Assembly: GCA_025352485.1 (NCBI GenBank) | Contig: JANXTJ010000139.1 | Coordinates: forward strand, 1 to 6,910 | Source of the DNA: Salinibacterium sp. | Lineage (GTDB): Bacteria > Actinomycetota > Actinomycetes > Actinomycetales > Microbacteriaceae | Direction: 5' to 3' | Length of the DNA: 6,910 nucleotides | Shown: positions 1 to 5,532 of the stretch, piece by piece | How positions within the stretch are numbered: position 1 is the first letter of the stretch | Layout: each line of letters starts with the position of its first letter | Made by a program: the position numbers and the translations under genes | The notes under the pieces: model-generated | What the model saw: the letters and a program-made list of their open reading frames with translations, nothing else | What the model was told of the DNA's origin: nothing | The model's database searches: none

Positions 1-58
1 CGGACATACGTTTGTTGGCATTACGAGAGAAGTGACGGGAACAGGGACCCAATATCGC

Positions 59-86
59 TTGATTGTGGTGCAAAGTGGAGTAAAGT
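59..86 (+). promoter_or_regulatory. Possible promoter overlapping the MraZ repeats
   Basis: A TTGATT hexamer (59-64) resembles a -35 element. TAAAGT (81-86), 16 bases downstream, resembles a -10 element; each matches about four of six consensus bases. If real, transcription would start near 93 and MraZ on its repeats would occlude RNA polymerase, fitting repression. The match is weak and actinobacterial promoters are poorly predicted by eye, so another start site is quite possible. Confidence 0.3.
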
Positions 87-90
87 GGAG
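61..90 (+). promoter_or_regulatory. Predicted MraZ operator: three 10-bp direct repeats
   Basis: Three consecutive 10-base units each carry GTGG at the same offset (65-68, 75-78, 85-88). The last two share a perfect 9-mer, AAAGTGGAG (72-80 and 82-90); the first is degenerate (GATTGTGGTG). MraZ proteins studied in E. coli bind GTGGG-type direct repeats with about one helical turn spacing, and the Mycoplasma box is AAAGTG followed by T or G, which the two strong units match. The array lies 40 bp upstream of mraZ, where an autoregulatory operator is expected. The repeat is seen directly; binding is inferred. Confidence 0.8.
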
Positions 91-115
91 ATTACCTGGA
101 TCCGGGGCGGAGCTT

Positions 116-124
116 GAGGGGAGG
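116..124 (+). promoter_or_regulatory. Strong ribosome binding site of mraZ
   Basis: The purine run GAGGGGAGG ends 5 bases before the GTG at 130. It fixes GTG 130 as the start, and the protein from there begins with the typical MraZ N-terminus MFLGTY. Confidence 0.75.
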
Positions 125-129
125 CATTT

Positions 130-561
130 GTGTTTCTTGGCACTTACGTACCCAAGCTCGACGACAAGGGCCGCGTGATCCTGCCGGCCAAGTTTCGCGA
201 AGAGCTCTCCTCCGGCATGGTGGTCACCCGTGGCCAAGAGCGCTGTCTCTACGTCTTTAGCCAGCGGGAGTTCGAAGAGCTGCACGGCAAGATCCGGCAG
301 GCCTCTATCACCAGCAAGCAAAATCGCGACTTCCTCCGTCTCTTCCTTTCTGGCGCCAACCAAGAGGTTCCCGACGCCCAGAACCGGGTCACGATCCCCG
401 CCAACCTCCGCGAATACGCCGGCCTCGGCCGCGATCTCACGGTGATCGGTGCGGGCAACCGCGCGGAGATCTGGGACACCCAGGCCTGGAACAACTACTA
501 CGAGAGCGCCGAGTCTGACTTCGTTAACACGACGGAGGAGGTGATTCCGGGACTGTTCTGA
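130..561 (+). CDS. mraZ: Transcriptional regulator MraZ
   Basis: This 143-residue protein has the usual length and two-domain plan of MraZ, the DNA-binding regulator at the head of dcw clusters. The first SpoVT/AbrB-like half holds the D-x-K-G-R signature at residues 11-15 followed by ILPAKFREEL. The second half repeats it at residues 82-86 followed by TIPANLREYAGL. In known MraZ structures these loops sit in a ring-shaped oligomer and contact direct repeats in DNA; the matching repeats lie at 61-90 just upstream, so autoregulation is likely. The GTG start is supported by a strong Shine-Dalgarno. One oddity is Asn85 where the signature usually has Gly, so the second loop reads D-A-Q-N-R. The family assignment is very secure; whether it represses or activates here is inference. 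Confidence 0.97.
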   Translation: MFLGTYVPKLDDKGRVILPAKFREELSSGMVVTRGQERCLYVFSQREFEELHGKIRQASITSKQNRDFLRLFLSGANQEVPDAQNRVTIPANLREYAGLGRDLTVIGAGNRAEIWDTQAWNNYYESAESDFVNTTEEVIPGLF

Positions 562-591
562 TTCTCTGGCGCTGACTCCCAGCCGGCATGC

Positions 592-616
592 CCTGACACT
601 CTTCCCCGATGTCAGG
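592..616 (+). other. Stem-loop in the mraZ-rsmH spacer
   Basis: CCTGACA (592-598) and TGTCAGG (610-616) form a perfect 7-bp inverted repeat around an 11-base, pyrimidine-rich loop. No T-run follows, so it does not look like an intrinsic terminator. The 3' arm includes an AGG that would be the ribosome site for a possible ATG start at 625, so folding could mask that start. It could instead be an mRNA processing or stability element, or chance. The repeat is directly visible; any role is inferred. Confidence 0.4.
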
Positions 617-660
617 TCGACCGGATGGGGATCAGCGGTAGGGGCTCGGCCCGAGACGCC

Positions 661-1617
661 ATGGCTGATAACGACATCCATACCCCCGTGCTCCTCGAGC
701 GCACCATCGAACTTCTTGCCCCCGCACTCAGCCGCGAGGGCGCGGTGCTCGTCGACGCAACGCTCGGGATGGCCGGGCACGCGCAGGCCTTCCTCGAACG
801 ATTTCCCGACCTCACGCTCGTGGGCATCGACAGGGATCAGGACGCCCTCGCCATCGCACGGCGCAGACTCGCGCCTTTTACCGATCGCGTGCAGCTCGTG
901 CATGCGGTCTACGACGAGCTGGGCAGCGTCTTGGCCGAGCTGGCGGTCCCGAGGGTCGCCGGTATCCTTTTCGACCTCGGCGTCTCGTCGCTACAACTTG
1001 ACCTCGTGGAGCGAGGATTCTCGTACTCCAAAGACTCGCCGCTTGACATGCGCATGGACGCGAGCTCGCAGCGTACGGCCGAGATCATCCTCGCGACCTA
1101 CAGCGAGCTGGAATTGCGCCGCATCTTTTATGAGTACGGCGACGAAAAACTTGCCCCGCGCTACGCCAGCCGGATCGTGCAACGTCGCGAGGATCGGCCA
1201 CTCACCACGTCGGCAGAACTTGTCGAACTCATCATCGCGGCGACTCCGGCGGCGGCGCAGCGTGCGGGCCATCCGGCGAAGCGCGTCTTCCAGGCGCTAC
1301 GCATCGAGGTGAACCAAGAGCTATCGGTGTTGGAGCGAGCAATTCCTGCCGCAGTCGATGCGCTCGAGGTGGGCGGCCGCATGGTCGTGCTCTCGTACCA
1401 GTCGCTCGAAGATCGGATCGTGAAGCGCGTGGTGCAGGCGCGCGCGGCATCCACCGCTCCTCGCGGACTTCCCGTCGAGCTGCCACAACACCGGCCGGAA
1501 CTTCGCCTGCTCGTGCGCGGTGCCGAACTCGCCAGTGACGAAGAGAAGCTTCGTAACCCCCGGGCAACGCCCGTGCGGCTGCGTGCCGTCGAGAAGCTGC
1601 GCGAGGTGTCTGCGTGA
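661..1617 (+). CDS. rsmH: 16S rRNA (cytosine(1402)-N(4))-methyltransferase RsmH
   Basis: RsmH (MraW) uses S-adenosylmethionine to methylate N4 of C1402 in the 16S rRNA decoding centre. Read from ATG 661 it has 318 residues, a normal family length, and opens with the characteristic HTPVLLERTIELL. The SAM-binding loop VDATLGMAGH is at residues 31-40, with the acidic ribose-contacting strand GIDRD at 55-59. The family hallmark FDLGVSSLQLD (104-114) leads into ERGFSYSKDSPLDMRMD (117-133), and the C-terminus has the usual NPRATPVRLRAVEKL. The frame is also open from ATG 625, adding 12 residues (MGISGRGSARDA) that do not look conserved. I prefer 661 by homology, although its ribosome site is weak (GAGA, 653-656). 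The stop overlaps the next start by four bases, suggesting translational coupling. Confidence 0.95.
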   Translation: MADNDIHTPVLLERTIELLAPALSREGAVLVDATLGMAGHAQAFLERFPDLTLVGIDRDQDALAIARRRLAPFTDRVQLVHAVYDELGSVLAELAVPRVAGILFDLGVSSLQLDLVERGFSYSKDSPLDMRMDASSQRTAEIILATYSELELRRIFYEYGDEKLAPRYASRIVQRREDRPLTTSAELVELIIAATPAAAQRAGHPAKRVFQALRIEVNQELSVLERAIPAAVDALEVGGRMVVLSYQSLEDRIVKRVVQARAASTAPRGLPVELPQHRPELRLLVRGAELASDEEKLRNPRATPVRLRAVEKLREVSA

Positions 1618-2210
1618 GCAGTAATCTGGCCACCGCACCGCGTTTTCAGCCCACCGCAAATCCCTCGACTCGTCCGGGGCCAGAACACGCCCCACACATC
1701 GAGATCGTCGCCACCCGCGCACAACGGCGCGCCCGCCCGCGCACCGTATATGCGGTCGTGACCGTCACGAGTCTGCTGGTGATCTTCGCCGCGCAATTGC
1801 TGCTGAGCATCGTGGTTTCGGATGGCGCTTACCAGATCGACTCCCTGCAATCCCAGCAGAAGATCCTGCTGCGCACTCAGAAGTCCCTCACCGAGAAGTC
1901 GGACCTTCTGAGCGCCACCCAGCACCTCGCTGCGAATGCCGCCCAGCTCGGGATGGTGCCCAACGGCAGCCCGCTCTTTCTCAATCTCGCCACCGGGGCA
2001 GTGTCCGGAGCGCCTGGAACGTTCGATCCGACGGGATGCGGCGGTTCCTGCAATCTTGTCGCCAACTCCCTGCTCACCGGCGTGCCGCTAGCCCAGCATC
2101 CCGCACCGCAGGCGCAGACTTCGACGGGGCCGCAATCAACAACGACGGGGACATCTTCGTCCCAGCCGACGGGACCCGTCGACGCGTTGCCCGCGCCGGT
2201 GACCCACTAG
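1614..2210 (+). CDS. ftsL: FtsL-like cell division membrane protein
   Basis: This 198-residue bitopic protein occupies the ftsL position between rsmH and ftsI. Residues 1-43 are a cytoplasmic tail rich in Pro, Arg and Thr, ending in a basic patch (RAQRRARPR, 35-43). Residues 45-68 form one hydrophobic transmembrane segment. Residues 73-112 are a Gln/Leu/Ser-rich heptad-like stretch that looks like the short extracytoplasmic coiled coil of FtsL, ending in AAQLGMVP as in FtsL/FtsB-type proteins. A Pro/Thr/Ser/Gln-rich, probably disordered tail follows from about 150. In the divisome FtsL pairs with FtsB and FtsQ and activates FtsW-FtsI. The GTG start overlaps the rsmH stop (GTGA), with GAGG at 1603-1606 as ribosome site. 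Sequence conservation is low in this family, so the assignment rests on topology and position. Two cysteines, C142 and C146, are the only ones in the protein. Confidence 0.85.
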   Translation: MSSNLATAPRFQPTANPSTRPGPEHAPHIEIVATRAQRRARPRTVYAVVTVTSLLVIFAAQLLLSIVVSDGAYQIDSLQSQQKILLRTQKSLTEKSDLLSATQHLAANAAQLGMVPNGSPLFLNLATGAVSGAPGTFDPTGCGGSCNLVANSLLTGVPLAQHPAPQAQTSTGPQSTTTGTSSSQPTGPVDALPAPVTH

Positions 2211-2231
2211 CGAGGAACGGACGTAACCACC

Positions 2232-3962
2232 GTGAGAACGAAGCGCAGCAGGTTGCGGATATCCGTCGCCGTCGTCGCGATCTTCGTGATCGTCGGAATG
2301 TTTGTTGTGCGGCTCGTCGACATCCAGTTGGTGCAGGCCGCGGAGCTCAATGCCGCGTCCTACGACAAACGCGCGCAATCGCTGACGACGTACGGAACGC
2401 GCGGGTCGATAGTCGATTCCAACGGTGCCGTGCTCGCCAACAGCGTCGACCGGTACGACATCACCGCTTCGCCTCGGGTGGCGCTCAAGCTCGACAATGC
2501 GATGCTCACCGAAGCTGTCGGCAAGGTCGCTGCGATTACCAAGCAGAATCCGCACGACCTCATGGCCGCGCTGATGGTAGACCCCAACTCCGACTTTACC
2601 TATCTCGACAAATCGGTCACGCTCGACGTGTTCACCGCGGTGAACAAGCTCAACATCGGCTGGATCTATTTCACCCAGCGCCCCGCGCGCACCTACCCCA
2701 ACGGTGCCATCGCGGGAAACCTCGTCGGCTTTATGAACACCGACGGCCCCGGAGCCGGATTCGAGCTAAGCCAGGACAAGTGCCTCGCCGCCACGAACGG
2801 CTCCCTGACTTACGAAAAGGCGCTGGATGGCACGCGGCTGCCGGGTAGCCAGGTCACGACGAAACTGCCCAAAGATGGCGGCACTCTTCAGCTCACGATC
2901 GACAGAGACCTGCAGTTCTGGGTACAGCAGCGCCTCGCCCAGACCTACGCTTCGCTTGGTGCGACCTGGGCGACCGCCGTGGTCATCCGGGTCAAGGACG
3001 GTCACCTGATGGCGGTGGCCGACTACCCGACGATCGACCCGAACAATGTCGATGCGGCGCCTCGGGATGCGCTCGGCTCCAAGGCATTCTCGACGCCCTA
3101 TGAGCCCGGCTCGACCATGAAAGGCCTGACCGCGGCATCCCTCATCGATGCTGGAGTCGTGACGCCGCTGTCGCAGGTGACGGCGCCGGGAAGACTTTAT
3201 CTCTCTGATGGTGGGTTTATCAAAGACTCCGTCAGCCACGGTGACATCAACTACACACTGGCGGGTGCCCTCGTCGACTCCTCCAACATCGCGGTCTCGA
3301 TGTTCTCCAAAGCGCTCGGGGCCCCGCAGCGCCACGACTACTTCACCGCATTCGGGTTGAACAGCAAAACCGAGGTGGGCTTCAACGGGGAATCTGAAGG
3401 TACCGTGCACCCGGCCGATGCCTGGGATGTGCGCACCAACCTCGCCGTGCAATTCGGTCAGGGCATGACCGCGACCTCCGTGCAGATGGCCAGCATCTAC
3501 CAGGCGCTGGGCAACGGGGGAGTGCGGATGCCGGTGACGCTCGTCCAAGGCTGCAAGCACCCGGACGGCACCGTCACCGAGGTACCCGCCACAGCAGGCA
3601 AGCGAGTGGTGTCGGATTCGGCGGCCAAGCAGACCCTACAGATGCTCGAGCAGGTCGTTACAGAGGGTTTCGCGGCGGCCAGTCTGCGGATCCCCGGCTA
3701 CCGTGTCGCGGCCAAGAGTGGCACGGCCGAAGTGGCCGACGATCAGGGCGGCTACGGGGACGCACGCGTCATTTCCTTCGCGGGAGTGGCGCCGGCCGAG
3801 AACCCGGAGTACGCGGTTGTGGTCACCGCTGGCATCCCCAGTAGCATGTATTCCTCAGGCGCAATCGCGTCGACGTTCCACGATGTCATGGCCCAAGTGC
3901 TCACAACATTCCGTGTGACGCCGTCCACTAAGCCGGCCGTCGACATCCCACTGCGTTGGTGA
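2232..3962 (+). CDS. ftsI: Septal peptidoglycan D,D-transpeptidase FtsI (PBP3/PbpB type)
   Basis: This 576-residue class B penicillin-binding protein cross-links septal peptidoglycan outside the membrane, in complex with FtsW and FtsL/B/Q. A short basic tail (1-9) is followed by one membrane anchor at about 10-31. The dimerisation (pedestal) domain begins near residue 44 and contains the R-G-x-I-x-D-x-N-G motif at 57-65. The transpeptidase domain follows with all three active-site motifs: S294-T-M-K297 with the acylated serine, S350-S-N352, and K495-S-G-T498. KSG rather than KTG is also found in E. coli PBP3, so it is not a defect. No C-terminal PASTA domain is present. An in-frame TAG at 2208-2210 bounds the frame upstream, making GTG 2232 the first available start; its ribosome site is poor (GGA at 2219-2221, or a distant GAGG at 2212-2215). 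It lies 21 bp after the ftsL-like gene. C184 and C441 are its only cysteines. Confidence 0.96.
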   Translation: MRTKRSRLRISVAVVAIFVIVGMFVVRLVDIQLVQAAELNAASYDKRAQSLTTYGTRGSIVDSNGAVLANSVDRYDITASPRVALKLDNAMLTEAVGKVAAITKQNPHDLMAALMVDPNSDFTYLDKSVTLDVFTAVNKLNIGWIYFTQRPARTYPNGAIAGNLVGFMNTDGPGAGFELSQDKCLAATNGSLTYEKALDGTRLPGSQVTTKLPKDGGTLQLTIDRDLQFWVQQRLAQTYASLGATWATAVVIRVKDGHLMAVADYPTIDPNNVDAAPRDALGSKAFSTPYEPGSTMKGLTAASLIDAGVVTPLSQVTAPGRLYLSDGGFIKDSVSHGDINYTLAGALVDSSNIAVSMFSKALGAPQRHDYFTAFGLNSKTEVGFNGESEGTVHPADAWDVRTNLAVQFGQGMTATSVQMASIYQALGNGGVRMPVTLVQGCKHPDGTVTEVPATAGKRVVSDSAAKQTLQMLEQVVTEGFAAASLRIPGYRVAAKSGTAEVADDQGGYGDARVISFAGVAPAENPEYAVVVTAGIPSSMYSSGAIASTFHDVMAQVLTTFRVTPSTKPAVDIPLRW

Positions 3963-3977
3963 TGAGCCGCGAAAACT

Positions 3978-3984
3978 GGAGGAA
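3978..3984 (+). promoter_or_regulatory. Ribosome binding site that sets the TTG start of murE
   Basis: GGAGGAA lies in the 25-bp gap after ftsI; GGAGG ends 5 bases before TTG 3988. It is the best Shine-Dalgarno in the gap and selects the unusual TTG codon, giving a protein of normal MurE length with an intact N-terminal domain. Confidence 0.7.
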
Positions 3985-3987
3985 CCG

Positions 3988-5532
3988 TTGGCTGCAGGCG
4001 AGGCCTCAATACTGAGACCCGAGCATCCATCGGCTCGACCGCTGTCGACGTTGGTGGCGGAGTTCGGGCTCGAGACTCGCGGTCTGCTCGATGGCGTCGA
4101 GGTGACCGGGATTACCCTCAGCACCGACAACCTTCAGCCGGGCGATCTCTACGTAGGGGTGCCGGGCGCTCGTCGGCACGGCGCGATCTTCGCCGGCCAG
4201 GCGAGGGCTGGTGGTGCCGTGGCTATCCTGACGGATGCCGCTGGCGCCGAGCTTGCCGCCGACAGCGGGCTGCCCGTCGTCATCGTCGAGTCACCGCGGG
4301 AAGCGCTCGGTGCGATCTCCGCGTGGGTGTATCGCACCGCGGAATCCGCCCCGCTGCTGTTCGGCATCACGGGCACGAACGGCAAGACGAGCGTCTCGTA
4401 CCTGCTGCACGGCATCCTCAAGCAATTGGGTCTGGTGACCGGCCTGAGCACGACCGCGGAGCGCAGCATCGGGGAGCTGACCGTCACATCGAGCCTGACG
4501 ACGCCGGAGGCCACCGAAATTCACGGGATGCTCGCCCGGGCGCGGGAGAGCGAGGTGCGCGCGGTCACCCTGGAGGTCAGTGCGCAGGCCCTCAGCCGGA
4601 ATCGGGTCGACGGGCTCGTCTTCGACGTGGTCGCCTTCATCAACCTCAGCCATGACCACCTCGACGACTACGCGGACATGGAGGAATATTTCGCCGCGAA
4701 GTTGCCCCTCTTCGAGCCCGACCGGGCCCGTCGCGGGGTGATCTCGCTGGACACCCCGTGGGGTGGCCGCGTGGTTGACGCCACCCATATTCCGATTACG
4801 ACGATCTCGTCGACACCTGGCATCGCCGCCGACTGGACGGTCAGTGTGCTCGAGGAGACCGCGGACTACACCGAGTTTGAGTTGACCGGGCCGCAGGCGC
4901 GCGCGTTAACCACCCGTGTACCCGTCATTGGGCGGCACATGGCGGCCAACGCGGGCATGGCGATCGTAATGCTGGTCGAGGCCGGCTTCGAGCTCGCGGC
5001 GATCGAGCACGCGCTGGCGAAGGACGACGGGATTGTCGCTTACCTTCCCGGTCGTATCGAGCGGATCTCGGGGACGGCCGGCCCCGCCGTGTACGTCGAC
5101 TACGGACACAGCCCTGACGCATTTCTCACCACGATGGCGGCCGTCCGCAAGTTCACGGTCGGCCGGCTCATCATGGTTTTCGGCGCCGACGGCGATCGCG
5201 ATCCGTCCAAACGCGAAGAGATGGGCCGAATCGGCTCAGAAGGATCAGAGATTTTGGTCATCACCGACTACAACCCGCGCTTCGAGGATGCCGCGGCCAT
5301 CCGATCCGCGCTGCTCACCGGTGCCCACGCCGCCGCACACCCCGCAGAGATCCTCGAAGTGCCCTCCCAGGCCCGCGCGATCCGCACGGCCGTCGAGCGC
5401 GCGGGGGAGGGTGACACCATCCTCTGGGCCGGCCCCGGGCATGAGGACCACATCGAGGTGCGGGGCGAGAAGCTGCCATTCTCTGCACGGGACGAGGCGC
5501 GTCAGGCGCTTCGAGAGGCGGGCTGGGCATGA
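3988..5532 (+). CDS. murE: UDP-N-acetylmuramoyl-tripeptide synthetase MurE
   Basis: This 514-residue cytoplasmic Mur ligase adds the third stem amino acid to UDP-MurNAc-L-Ala-D-Glu using ATP. The N-terminal UDP-binding domain has PGDLYVGVPGARRHG from residue 51. The central ATPase domain holds the P-loop T-G-T-N-G-K-T-S at 128-135, the substrate motif TTPE at 171-174, the HDHLD stretch, and K238, the probable carbamylated lysine in MEEYFAAK. The C-terminal domain has VDYGHSPD (370-377), FGADGDRD (398-405), D-Y-N-P-R at 427-431 and G-P-G-H-E at 482-486. Diaminopimelate-adding enzymes usually have DNPR and GKGHE at the last two, so Y428 and P483 are unusual. The added amino acid cannot be read from sequence; meso-diaminopimelate should not be assumed. 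The start is TTG with a strong ribosome site. The stop overlaps the murF start (ATGA). MurE identity is secure; substrate is open. Confidence 0.95.
   Translation: MAAGEASILRPEHPSARPLSTLVAEFGLETRGLLDGVEVTGITLSTDNLQPGDLYVGVPGARRHGAIFAGQARAGGAVAILTDAAGAELAADSGLPVVIVESPREALGAISAWVYRTAESAPLLFGITGTNGKTSVSYLLHGILKQLGLVTGLSTTAERSIGELTVTSSLTTPEATEIHGMLARARESEVRAVTLEVSAQALSRNRVDGLVFDVVAFINLSHDHLDDYADMEEYFAAKLPLFEPDRARRGVISLDTPWGGRVVDATHIPITTISSTPGIAADWTVSVLEETADYTEFELTGPQARALTTRVPVIGRHMAANAGMAIVMLVEAGFELAAIEHALAKDDGIVAYLPGRIERISGTAGPAVYVDYGHSPDAFLTTMAAVRKFTVGRLIMVFGADGDRDPSKREEMGRIGSEGSEILVITDYNPRFEDAAAIRSALLTGAHAAAHPAEILEVPSQARAIRTAVERAGEGDTILWAGPGHEDHIEVRGEKLPFSARDEARQALREAGWA

Noticed and set aside
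592..616. Terminator between mraZ and rsmH
   Set aside because: The hairpin is short and not followed by a T-run, and rsmH follows in the same direction; an intrinsic terminator is not supported.
1161..1925. 254-residue open frame on the minus strand across rsmH and the ftsL-like gene
   Set aside because: It is antisense to two well-supported genes, low-complexity and Arg/Ser-rich as expected for a high-GC shadow frame, with no recognisable motif.
2036..2848. 270-residue open frame on the plus strand, overlapping the FtsL tail and FtsI N-terminus
   Set aside because: It is a shifted frame, very Arg-rich, overlapping the FtsI membrane anchor and pedestal coding; no domain is recognisable.
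2766..3560. 264-residue minus-strand open frame opposite ftsI
   Set aside because: It lies opposite the FtsI transpeptidase domain; composition (His/Arg/Gly/Val-rich) is typical of antisense to high-GC coding sequence.
3714..3725. FtsI KSGT as a damaged KTG motif
   Set aside because: KSGT is a normal variant, also present in E. coli PBP3, and the other two active-site motifs are intact.
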